A stretch of DNA of 35,054 nt from Alphaproteobacteria bacterium. Its GTDB lineage: Bacteria > Pseudomonadota > Alphaproteobacteria > Caulobacterales > Caulobacteraceae. The notes under the pieces are model-generated. The model was given only the letters and a program-made list of their open reading frames with translations, was not told where the DNA came from and did not search any database. Both the position numbers and the translations under genes were made by a program. Shown here in pieces: positions 20,831 to 31,279 of the stretch; within the stretch, counting starts at the first letter, position 1, and every line of letters begins with the position of its first letter. The DNA lies in contig JAHINZ010000201.1 in assembly GCA_018895795.1 (NCBI GenBank), positions 1 through 35,054 of the forward strand, written 5' to 3'.

Positions 20831-21496
20831 TCAGGGGAACAGGCGCTGGGTGTTCCAGCCCTCGCCGACCCGCGCATAGACCAGTCGCTCATGCAGCCGG
20901 AACGGCCGGTCGCGCCAGAACTCGATGGCCGTGGGGACCACCCGATAGCCCGACCAGTGCGGCGGACGCGGCACCTTGGAGAGGCCAAACTTCAGGCCCA
21001 TCTCGGCCACCCGTTTTTCCAGCGCTAGGCGATCGGGCAAAGGCCGCGACTGGTCGCTGGCCCAGGCGCCCAGCTGGCTGTGGCGAGCGCGGCTGGCGAA
21101 ATAGGCGTCGGCTTCGGCCGCGCTCACCGGTTCGACCGCGCCGCGGATCCGCACCTGACGGCGCAAGGATTTCCAGTGAAACAGCAGCGCCGCCTTGGGT
21201 TGGGCGGCCAATTCCAGGCCCTTGGCGCTCTGGGTGTTGGTGTAGAACACAAAGCCCCGAGCGTCGAACTCCTTCAGCAGCACCATGCGCGAGTCCGGCA
21301 TCCCATCGCTGTCGACCGTCGACACCGCCACGGCGTTGGGGTCGTTGGGCTCCTTCTTTCCCGCCTCGGCCAGCCATTCGGCGAACAGGTCGAACGGGTC
21401 GTTCTCCGGCAGCAGCGGCAGGGGCTCGGCCTGGGTCACCTGGCGGACATAGTCGTCCTCGCTGGGCGAGGCCGGGATCAGGGTGTTGTCGGTCAT
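20831..21496 (-). CDS. pdxH: Pyridoxamine 5'-phosphate oxidase
   Basis: [68 protein letters not shown]...[14 protein letters not shown]...[10 protein letters not shown]. Confidence 0.95.
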   Translation of the reverse strand: MTDNTLIPASPSEDDYVRQVTQAEPLPLLPENDPFDLFAEWLAEAGKKEPNDPNAVAVSTVDSDGMPDSRMVLLKEFDARGFVFYTNTQSAKGLELAAQPKAALLFHWKSLRRQVRIRGAVEPVSAAEADAYFASRARHSQLGAWASDQSRPLPDRLALEKRVAEMGLKFGLSKVPRPPHWSGYRVVPTAIEFWRDRPFRLHERLVYARVGEGWNTQRLFP

Positions 21497-21593
21497 GAGG
21501 GGGATATAGGCCCGCATTTGCGCGAGGGCCACCGCGCCGAACTAAAGTCTTAACTTAACCGCTCGTTGACCAAGTGGCGGCAGGGTCGGCGGG

Positions 21594-22307
21594 ATGTCCG
21601 TCCGGCCCGCCTCCTCCCTGACCCTCTCCGCCGCCCGCGCCCTGCTGGGCGTGGCGCCCGGCGCCGGCGAGCGCGAGCTGCGCGGCGCCTATCGCGAAGC
21701 CGCCAAGCGCGCCCATCCCGATCGTCCGGGCGGCGACGCGGCCCTGTTCCGCGACGTGCTGGCCGCCTATCGCCTGCTGCAGGATCAGCCGCCGCCGCGC
21801 GAGATCCATTTTCCGCCCGCCTGCACCGCGCCCGCCGCGCACGACCCCGTCCGCCAGGCGACGCTGGAGATCGACGTGGCCACCGCCGTCGCGGGCGGCG
21901 CCATGGACCTGGCGATCGACGGTCGCAAACTTCGTCTGAAACTGCCCGCCGGCCTACGCGAAGACGACAAGGTGCGGGTTGACGGCGTCACCTTCGTGGT
22001 TCGCCACAAGGGCGTGCGCGAGGCCCTGATCCGCGGCGACGACCTGTGGCTGACCGGCAAGGTCGATAAAAGCGTCCTGGCCGAGGGTGGTCGCATCGAG
22101 GTCGACACCGCCCTGGGTCCGCGCCTGGCCTGGATCTCGACCAAGGCCGCCTCGCGCGGTCTGGTCCGCCTGCCCGGCCAGGGTCTGCCGGCGCGCGGCG
22201 GCCATGCGGCCGGCGATCTGTTCCTGCGCCTGGAAGCTGTCCATTCCGGCGTCGAGAGCGCCGCGCGCGCGCTGCTCAAGCGCTTCGCCGCCGCCTGGGC
22301 GGCCTAG
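21594..22307 (+). CDS. J-domain protein with DnaJ C-terminal domain, lacking zinc finger
   Basis: ARALLGVAPGAGERELRGAYREAAKRAHPDRPGGDAALFRDVLAAYRLL (HPD motif), then DVATAVAGGAMDLAIDGRKLRLKLPAGLREDDKVRVDG...GDLFLRLEAV. Confidence 0.82.
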   Translation: MSVRPASSLTLSAARALLGVAPGAGERELRGAYREAAKRAHPDRPGGDAALFRDVLAAYRLLQDQPPPREIHFPPACTAPAAHDPVRQATLEIDVATAVAGGAMDLAIDGRKLRLKLPAGLREDDKVRVDGVTFVVRHKGVREALIRGDDLWLTGKVDKSVLAEGGRIEVDTALGPRLAWISTKAASRGLVRLPGQGLPARGGHAAGDLFLRLEAVHSGVESAARALLKRFAAAWAA

Positions 22308-22340
22308 CTTACCGGCCGTCCCGCCCGAACGACGCCCTCA

Positions 22341-22405
22341 AAATTATATCGCGCGCGATATAATTTCACCCGTTCCTCTTGAATTTAAATCGTGTACGAT
22401 TAAAT
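22341..22405. promoter_or_regulatory. ohr-ohrR control region with a perfect 26-bp palindrome and a second imperfect AT-rich palindrome
   Basis: AAATTATATCGCG|CGCGATATAATTT at 22341-22366 (perfect); AATCG-tgta-CGATT core within TTTAAATCGTGTACGATTAAAT at 22384-22405; AT-rich island in GC-rich DNA directly upstream of ohr. Confidence 0.75.
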
Positions 22406-22436
22406 CGTTTACATGTTAATTCGCAAGGAGCGACCC

Positions 22437-22853
22437 ATGAGCACTCTCTATGAAGCCCGCGCCACCGTCGTCGGCGGCCGCGAAGGCCATGTCCGCAGCG
22501 ACGATGGTCTGCTGGACCTGCAGCTTTCGATGCCCAAGGCCCTGGGCGGCAAGGAAACCGGTTCCAATCCCGAGCAGTTGTTCGCCGCCGGCTACGCGGC
22601 CTGTTTCCAGAGCGCCATGGGCCTGGTGGCTCGCCAGCAAAAGCTGGCCCTGACCGGCTCGCAGGTCACCGGCGTGGTCGGCCTGCTACCGCAAGAGGTC
22701 GGCTTCAAGCTTGAGGTGACGCTGGAAGTCGAAACCCAGGGCCTGTCGCAAGCCGAGGCTGAAACCCTGGTTGCGACGGCGCACAAGGTCTGCCCCTATT
22801 CCAACGCCACCCGCGGCAATATCGATGTCGGATTCACCGTAAAGGCCGCATGA
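22437..22853 (+). CDS. ohr: Organic hydroperoxide resistance protein (Ohr/OsmC family)
   Basis: LYEARATVVGGREGHVRSDDGLLDLQLSMPKALGGKETGSNPEQLFAAGYAACFQSAM...VCPYSNATRGNIDV; both catalytic Cys contexts present. Confidence 0.95.
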   Translation: MSTLYEARATVVGGREGHVRSDDGLLDLQLSMPKALGGKETGSNPEQLFAAGYAACFQSAMGLVARQQKLALTGSQVTGVVGLLPQEVGFKLEVTLEVETQGLSQAEAETLVATAHKVCPYSNATRGNIDVGFTVKAA

Positions 22854-23299
22854 GCCAGACAGCCACCCCGTCCGTACAAGCTCCGGTCGAGGCCCTGCGC
22901 CTCGACCGTCAGCTGTGCTTTGCCCTCTATGGCGCGGCGCAGCGTGTGACGCGTCTTTACCGTCCGCTGCTCGACGCCTTGGGCCTGACCTATTCGCAGT
23001 ACCTGGTCCTGCTGGTGCTGTGGGAGCAGAGCCCGCGCACGGTCGGGGCCCTGGGCGACGCCCTGGACCTGGAGTCCAGCACCCTGACGCCGCTGCTCAA
23101 ACGCCTGGAGACTGGCGGCCTTGTCGCGCGTCACCGCGACCCGAAGGACGAGCGCCGGGTGATCATCGCCCTGACCGACAAGGGCCTGGCCCTGCGCGAC
23201 CAGGCGGCGACGATTCCGGAAAAGATCCTGTGCCAGATGGATCTGCCGCTGGAAGACCTGGGCACCCTGCGCGACCGGCTCAAGACCCTGGCGGTCTAG
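22850..23299 (+). CDS. ohrR: MarR family regulator, OhrR-like
   Basis: LDRQLCFALYGAAQRVTRLYRPLLDALGLTYSQYLVLLVLWE...DLESSTLTPLLKRLE...RDPKDERRVIIALT; conserved Cys in LCFALY; ATGA overlap with ohr. Confidence 0.93.
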   Translation: MSQTATPSVQAPVEALRLDRQLCFALYGAAQRVTRLYRPLLDALGLTYSQYLVLLVLWEQSPRTVGALGDALDLESSTLTPLLKRLETGGLVARHRDPKDERRVIIALTDKGLALRDQAATIPEKILCQMDLPLEDLGTLRDRLKTLAV

Positions 23300-23312
23300 A
23301 AGAGGCGGCGGT

Positions 23313-23669
23313 CTAGTCCGGCTGTTCGGACAGGGCGTAGATCCGCTCGCAGGCCAACCATTTTTCGCCGGTCGCCGCCCAGGGCAAGGCCTGCTGGAAG
23401 GTCCACATCAGGGCCTCCCAGGCCTGAACCTCCGGATCGGCGGCGTCGGCCGCCGCCTTGGCCTCGAGCGAAAAGGCCTCTCCGACCTGCATGATCATGA
23501 AAAGCCGATTGCCGGTCAGGAAGATCTCCAGCGCCTCGACGCCCGCCGCGCGGAGCGCGGCGTTGATCGCGGGAGGCGGACCGCCCGGCGCGTGCCAGGT
23601 GCGGTAACGGGTGATAAGGTCCAGATCGTCCCGCAGGTCGAGGGCGAAGCATAGGCGTCGGGTCGTCAT
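23313..23669 (-). CDS. L-rhamnose/L-fucose mutarotase-like protein (DUF718 family)
   Basis: RRLCFALDLRDDLDLITRYRTWHAPGGPPPAINAALRAAGVEALEIFLTGNRLFMIMQVGEAF...WEALMWTFQQALPWAATGEKW; genomic context favours fucose. Confidence 0.85.
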   Translation of the reverse strand: MTTRRLCFALDLRDDLDLITRYRTWHAPGGPPPAINAALRAAGVEALEIFLTGNRLFMIMQVGEAFSLEAKAAADAADPEVQAWEALMWTFQQALPWAATGEKWLACERIYALSEQPD

Positions 23670-23703
23670 CGCTGGTGCTTCCCAAGTCTAACATTTTGAT
23701 ATT

Positions 23704-23738
23704 TGACGACAATATTCACATATGATGTGTTGTCGCCA
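23704..23738. promoter_or_regulatory. Candidate operator in the divergent mutarotase/fucP promoter region
   Basis: TGACGACAA (23704-23712) ... CACATatgATGTG (23717-23729) ... TTGTCGCCA (23730-23738), outer arms 8/9 complementary, inner palindrome perfect. Confidence 0.45.
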
Positions 23739-23782
23739 GACAATCGGCGTCCGACCAACGGCGCGCCTCCGAGGAAACATCC

Positions 23783-25051
23783 ATGGAGACCGGCCCAAGG
23801 CCAAGGACCGCGCGACTGCCGCTGATCCTGATCACCGCCCTGTTCTTCCTGTGGGGCGTCGCCAACAATCTCAATGACGTGCTGATCCCGCAATTCAAGA
23901 AGACCTTCACCCTGAACGACGGGCAATCGGGCCTCGTTCAGTCGGCCTTCTATTTGGGCTATTTCGTGCTGGCCCTGCCCGCCGGCATGATCATGCGACG
24001 CTACGGCTACAAGGCGGCCGTGGTGACCGGACTGATCCTGTTCGGGGCCGGCGCGCTGCTGTTCTATCCCGCCGCCGAGGCGCGACACTATCCCTATTTC
24101 CTGGCCGCCCTGTTCGTGATCGCCAGCGGTCTGGCCTTCCTGGAGACCTCGGCCAATCCGCTGGTGACCGAGCTGGGCGATCCGGCCCGATCCGAGCAGC
24201 GCCTGAACTTCGCCCAGGCCTTCAACCCGGCCGGATCGATCGCCGGCATCTTCATCGGCCGCGAGTTCATCCTGTCGGGCCACGAGCCGACGACGGCCGA
24301 TCTGGCGGCGATGAGCCCCGCCGCGCTGGAGCAATTCCGCGCCGCCGAGGCGCACGCCGTCCAGGCGCCCTATCTGGCGCTGGCCGCCGTGGTGTTGACC
24401 CTGGCCGCGGTCGTCGCGGCGGTGCGCTTCCCGGCCCCGGCCAATCGCCCGACCTACGACGCCAAGGAAGGCTCGGTGCTGGCCGACCTTCGCAAGCTGC
24501 TGGCGCGCCCGCGCTTCATGTTTGGGGTCGCGGCCCAGTTCTTCTATGTCGGGGCCCAGGTGGGGGTGTGGAGCTTCATGATCCGCTACGCCCAGGCCGA
24601 GGCGCCGGGCATGGGCGAGAAGGCCGCGGCGGGCGTGCTGATCGTCTCGCTTTGGGCGTTGTTCGCCGGACGCTTCATCGGCACGGCGCTGATGAGCGTC
24701 ATCGCCCCCTGGCGGCTGATGGCCCTGTATGCGGCGATCAATGTGGTCTTGGTCGCCGTCGGAGTGACGATCGGCGGAACCACGGGTCTCTACGCCCTGG
24801 CGGCGACCAGCTTCTTCATGTCGATCATGTTCCCGACGATCTTCGCCACGGCGGTCAAGGATCTGGGGCCGCTGGCCAAGACCGCTTCGTCCTTCGTGGT
24901 CATGGCCATCATCGGCGGGGCGGTGCTTACCCCGCTGATCGGCTGGATCTCGCACCTGTCATCGATACGGATCGCCATGAGCGTCCCAGCCGTCTGCTTC
25001 GCCCTTGTCGGCCTCTACGGCCTGTCGGCCGGCAAAGCCGCCGCGCGATGA
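23783..25051 (+). CDS. fucP: L-fucose:H+ symporter-like MFS permease
   Basis: ALFFLWGVANNLNDVLIPQFKKTFTLNDGQSGLVQSAFYLGYFVLALPAGMIMRRYGYK...ETSANPLVTELGDP...LNFAQAFNPAGSIAG: FucP signatures. Confidence 0.92.
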   Translation: METGPRPRTARLPLILITALFFLWGVANNLNDVLIPQFKKTFTLNDGQSGLVQSAFYLGYFVLALPAGMIMRRYGYKAAVVTGLILFGAGALLFYPAAEARHYPYFLAALFVIASGLAFLETSANPLVTELGDPARSEQRLNFAQAFNPAGSIAGIFIGREFILSGHEPTTADLAAMSPAALEQFRAAEAHAVQAPYLALAAVVLTLAAVVAAVRFPAPANRPTYDAKEGSVLADLRKLLARPRFMFGVAAQFFYVGAQVGVWSFMIRYAQAEAPGMGEKAAAGVLIVSLWALFAGRFIGTALMSVIAPWRLMALYAAINVVLVAVGVTIGGTTGLYALAATSFFMSIMFPTIFATAVKDLGPLAKTASSFVVMAIIGGAVLTPLIGWISHLSSIRIAMSVPAVCFALVGLYGLSAGKAAAR

Positions 25052-25869
25052 TCGACGCCCACCTGCATTTCTGGCGCATCGGCGCTCACGGTTGCGCGTG
25101 GCCGACGCCGGACCTGGCCGCCCTGCATCGCGATTTCGGGCCGGAGGATCTGGCCGCCCTCGGCGCGCCCCTGGGCCTGACCGGCGCGGTGCTGGTGCAG
25201 TCGCAGGCCAACGACCTGGACACCGACTGGCTGCTGGATCTGGCGCGGGCCGAGCCGCTGATCCTGGCCGTGGTCGGCTGGACCGATCTGGCCGCGACCG
25301 ACGCCCCGGCCCGCATCGCCGACCTCGCCCACCGGCCCAAGCTGCGCGGCCTGCGCCCCATGCTGCAGGACCTGGCCGACGACGCCTGGATCCTTGACCC
25401 GGCGCTGGAGCCGGCGGTCGCGGCGATGATCGCCCACGACCTGACCTTCGACGCCCTGGTCCGGCCCCGTCACCTGCCCAGCCTGCTGACTTTCGCCCAT
25501 CGCTGGCCGGCGCTGCGGATCGTCATCGACCATGGCGGCAAGCCCGACATCGCCGCGGGCGGCCTCGATCCCTGGCGAGACGATATCGCCGCCCTGGCCG
25601 CCCTGCCCCAGGTGTTCTGTAAGCTGTCAGGCCTGCTGACCGAGGCGGGGCCCGATCCGTCGCCGCGCGTCTTGGCGCCCTATGTCGCCCATCTGGTCGA
25701 GGCCTTCGGGCCTTCGCGCCTGATGTGGGGCAGCGACTGGCCCGTCGTGAACCTGGCCGGTGACTATGCCGGCTGGCGCGAACTGGCCCGCCGTCTGAGC
25801 GGTCTTTCCCAGCCCGACGACCTGGCCGCATTGTTCGGCGAGACGGCGCGGCGATTCTATCGTCTATAA
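25048..25869 (+). CDS. Amidohydrolase 2 family, L-fucono-1,5-lactonase-like (COG3618)
   Basis: MIDAHLHFWRIGAHGCAWPTPDLAALHRDFGPEDL...HRPKLRGLRPMLQDLADDAWIL...IVIDHGGKPDI...FCKLSGLLTEA...MWGSDWPVVNL; ATGA overlap with fucP. Confidence 0.87.
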   Translation: MIDAHLHFWRIGAHGCAWPTPDLAALHRDFGPEDLAALGAPLGLTGAVLVQSQANDLDTDWLLDLARAEPLILAVVGWTDLAATDAPARIADLAHRPKLRGLRPMLQDLADDAWILDPALEPAVAAMIAHDLTFDALVRPRHLPSLLTFAHRWPALRIVIDHGGKPDIAAGGLDPWRDDIAALAALPQVFCKLSGLLTEAGPDPSPRVLAPYVAHLVEAFGPSRLMWGSDWPVVNLAGDYAGWRELARRLSGLSQPDDLAALFGETARRFYRL

Positions 25870-25875
25870 ACGCGC

Positions 25876-26640
25876 ATGGCCGAGCCCGAAGACACCGACC
25901 GAAAGTACCGCGCGCCCGCCCTGGAAAAGGGCCTGGACGTGCTTGAGCTGCTGGCCGCGCACCGCACGCCCCTGACCCTGTCGCAGATCTCCAGCGCGCT
26001 CGACCGGTCCGTCAGCGAGCTGTTCCGCATGGTCCAGGTTCTGGAGTTTCGCGGTTATGTCGGACCCGCGCCGACCGGTGAGGGCCTGGTCCTGACCAAC
26101 AAGCTGTTCGCCCTGGGCATGACGCGGGCGCCGGCCAAGGACCTCTCGGAAGCGGCCTTGCCGCGGATGCGCCAATTGTCGATGGCCATCGGCCAGTCGG
26201 TCCATATGGCCGTGGCCAGCGCCGACCAGATGGTGGTGGTGGCGCGCATCGAGGCGCCCGGTGATCTGGGCTTTTCAGTGCGGGTCGGCTACCGGCGCCC
26301 CCTGGTCGCGGCGACCTCAGGCCTCGTGCTTTACGCCTTCCAGCCCGAGGCGATCCGCGCCGAGTGGCGCGCCAGGCTGAAGCCCGCCGCCGGGGCCGAG
26401 TCGTGGAGCGATTTCGAAACCCGGGCGACCACGGCGCGCAAGGCCGGCTATGTGCGCGCCGACAGCGCCGTGGCCCGACAGATCACCGACCTGTCGGCGC
26501 CGATCAGGGACGCTGAAAGCGTCGTCGCCGCCTTGACCGTGCCCTATGCCGAGACCCCGACCGCCATCCCGATCCCCGACACCGTCGCCGCCATCCTGGC
26601 GGCGGCGCGCGAGATCTCGACCGAGCTGGGCGGGGCCTAG
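25876..26640 (+). CDS. IclR family transcriptional regulator, likely regulator of the fucose locus
   Basis: APALEKGLDVLELLAAHRTPLTLSQISSALDRSVSELFRMVQVLEFRGYV HTH, and IclR effector domain RVGYRRPLVAATSGLVLYAF...SAPIRDAESVVAALTVPY. Confidence 0.92.
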   Translation: MAEPEDTDRKYRAPALEKGLDVLELLAAHRTPLTLSQISSALDRSVSELFRMVQVLEFRGYVGPAPTGEGLVLTNKLFALGMTRAPAKDLSEAALPRMRQLSMAIGQSVHMAVASADQMVVVARIEAPGDLGFSVRVGYRRPLVAATSGLVLYAFQPEAIRAEWRARLKPAAGAESWSDFETRATTARKAGYVRADSAVARQITDLSAPIRDAESVVAALTVPYAETPTAIPIPDTVAAILAAAREISTELGGA

Positions 26641-28565
26641 TTGATCTTCAGCTCGAACGGCGTCGCCGGCAGACGATTGAGGCCGTAGAGGTTGAGGATC
26701 GGGCTCTCGGCCCAGGCGAAACGAACCTTGGTCGGCGTCATGCCCGCCGGCGCGATGATCCTGGCGCTGTCGCCCTCGACCGTCGCCTCGACGAAGCGGC
26801 AGGCGCCGGCCGCGTCGCACAGCTCGAACCCCGTCGGCCGCGTCCCGCTGAACACCACCAGCGGCTGGTCGAAGCCGACCGTGACCGTCTCGCCGTCGCG
26901 GTTGGCCGTCAACGGCGCGGGGCCGGCGGCGTTCAGGCCCGCCTCGCCATAGGCCAGCTTGCGGGCCAGCAAGGCCAGGCGGGCCCCGACCTGCTGCTTG
27001 TTGGTGGGATGGATGTCGTAGATGTCGCCGAGATCGACGGCCGAGGCCATGCCGACCTTGGGATCGGCCGCCGTCGTCCGCCGCTGCACGTCGCGCACGG
27101 CCGCCCATCCCGACTCGGCGGGCGCCGACTTGTAGGCGCCGAAACTGGCCAGTTGCACCATCAGGAACGGCAGGTCGCCCTGGCCGAACTCCCGCCGCCA
27201 GTCGGCGATCAAGGCCGGCATCAGCCGGGCATATTCCGGGGCCTCGGTGACATTGGCCTCGCCCTGATACCAGGCGAAGCCCTTCAGGCCGTACGGCGCC
27301 AGGGGCGCGATCATGCCGTTGTGCAGGGTGGACAGACCGCTGGCCCCCAGCCAGGGCGCGTGCGGCGGCAGGCCGGTGTCGCTGAGCTTGGATGAGACCT
27401 TGTAGCGCCAGGTCCCCCCCAGCGGCGCGAAGCCGCCGTCGTCCAGCCTCAGACCCTTTTCCGCCGCCGGACCCCAGGCCCCGCCGCCACCGCCCGTGTC
27501 GACGACGCGGATGGCGATCACATTGCGCCCCGCCTTCAGCGAACCCTTGGCCAGGCTGTAGTTGCGCGGGGTGTCCCAGCCCTCCGTCGAGCCCACCGCC
27601 TTGCCGTTGACGAAGGTGGTGTCCAGATCGTCGATCGGCCCCAGCACCAGGGTCGCGCCCTGGGCGGCCTGCTGCGCGGTCAGCGTCACGTCGGCCCGCA
27701 GCCAGATCGTTCCGTCAAACGTCTCCAGGCCCGGCGTGGCTTCCCAGAACGCCTCCATCGGCAGACCGGCCCAGGCGCGATCGTCGAAGTCCGGACGGGC
27801 CCAGGCCTTGGCCTGCGGCGCGCTCCGGTCCGCCCAGCGCTCCAGCATCCCGCCCCAGCGCGCCAACCCCTCAGCCGGCGAGCGGGCATAGTCGGCCAGC
27901 ACCGACAGGCCCGCGTCATAGGTCTTCAGCGTCGTCAGGCTTTCGCGGCTGATCCAGTCCTGGATGATCGAACCGCCCCAGGTGGCGTCGATCAGCCCCA
28001 CCGGAACGCCGGTGGTCTTCTTGATGTCGCGGCCCATGAAGAAGCAGACGGCGCTGAAATTGCTGGCCGTGGCCGGCGTGGCGACCCGCCAGACCGCCGC
28101 GCTGGGCAGGGCCGAGGTCGGGGCCGGCCGGCTGACCTTGCCGGTCTGCAGAAGGCGGATATTGCCGTCGCCGGCCGCCGCGATCTCGTATTCCCCGCCC
28201 ATGGCGCGGCGCAGGGGCAGCTCCATGTTCGACTGTCCCGAGCACAGCCAGACATCGCCCACCAGCAGGTCCGACAGGGTCTGGCTGTCGACGCCCGAGC
28301 GAACGCTCAGGCTCAGCGCTGCGCCCGGTTCGCGCGCCGGCAAGGCGGTCATCCAGCGGCCCTGGGCGTCAGCGACGGCGGAGGCGGTCGCGCCGGCCAG
28401 ATCCACCTCGACCACCGCATTGGGTTGAGCCACGCCCCAGACGCGGATCGGCTGGCCGCGCTGCAGGACCGCGTGGTCGGTGAACACCGGGGCCAGCAAA
28501 GGCTCGGCCGCGGCCGCAGTAGCCAGGGCGGACAAGGCCGCGGCGATCAGCAGAAGACGTTTCAT
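26637..28565 (-). CDS. Sialate O-acetylesterase (SASA) family glycan acetylesterase, secreted
   Basis: Signal MKRLLLIAAALSALATAAAAEP; LLVGDVWLCSGQSNMELPL; GVPVGLIDATWGGS; FAWYQGEANV; DIYDIHPTNKQQVGARLALLA. Confidence 0.9.
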   Translation of the reverse strand: MKRLLLIAAALSALATAAAAEPLLAPVFTDHAVLQRGQPIRVWGVAQPNAVVEVDLAGATASAVADAQGRWMTALPAREPGAALSLSVRSGVDSQTLSDLLVGDVWLCSGQSNMELPLRRAMGGEYEIAAAGDGNIRLLQTGKVSRPAPTSALPSAAVWRVATPATASNFSAVCFFMGRDIKKTTGVPVGLIDATWGGSIIQDWISRESLTTLKTYDAGLSVLADYARSPAEGLARWGGMLERWADRSAPQAKAWARPDFDDRAWAGLPMEAFWEATPGLETFDGTIWLRADVTLTAQQAAQGATLVLGPIDDLDTTFVNGKAVGSTEGWDTPRNYSLAKGSLKAGRNVIAIRVVDTGGGGGAWGPAAEKGLRLDDGGFAPLGGTWRYKVSSKLSDTGLPPHAPWLGASGLSTLHNGMIAPLAPYGLKGFAWYQGEANVTEAPEYARLMPALIADWRREFGQGDLPFLMVQLASFGAYKSAPAESGWAAVRDVQRRTTAADPKVGMASAVDLGDIYDIHPTNKQQVGARLALLARKLAYGEAGLNAAGPAPLTANRDGETVTVGFDQPLVVFSGTRPTGFELCDAAGACRFVEATVEGDSARIIAPAGMTPTKVRFAWAESPILNLYGLNRLPATPFELKIN

Positions 28566-28586
28566 GGGGAGTATCCTAGCTCCCAC

Positions 28587-28679
28587 CTCCGCTCTCCCCG
28601 GCGAAAACCGAGGTCCAGATTCAGCCTGAGCGGTTGGTGGGTTTCATCTGGATCCCGGCTTTCGCCGGGAAGAGCGGAG
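28587..28679. repeat. Long imperfect inverted repeat (34-bp arms) between the GH3 and SASA genes
   Basis: Left arm ctccgctctccccggcgaaaaccgaggtccagat (28587-28620); reverse complement of 28646-28679 is ctccgctcttcccggcgaaagccgggatccagat; 25-nt loop. Confidence 0.85.
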
Positions 28680-28680
28680 T

Positions 28681-31149
<2,469 letters not shown>

Positions 31150-31234
31150 GCTCCCGCTTCTCTTCTCTCGACGCGCCGCGCCGTGTTGGTGTTACCGCTA
31201 TCGTATTGCTCGACGTCTATCCATACACCGTCTA

Positions 31235-31268
31235 ATTTGTGCGACAAATAGGATGAAATCAGTTTCAT
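31235..31268. promoter_or_regulatory. Two adjacent palindromes in the GH3/GH97 divergent control region
   Basis: ATTTGT-gcg-ACAAAT (31235-31249) and ATGAAA-tcag-TTTCAT (31253-31268), both perfect, just upstream of the GH97 start at 31280. Confidence 0.6.
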
Positions 31269-31279
31269 GGGAGGATTCG

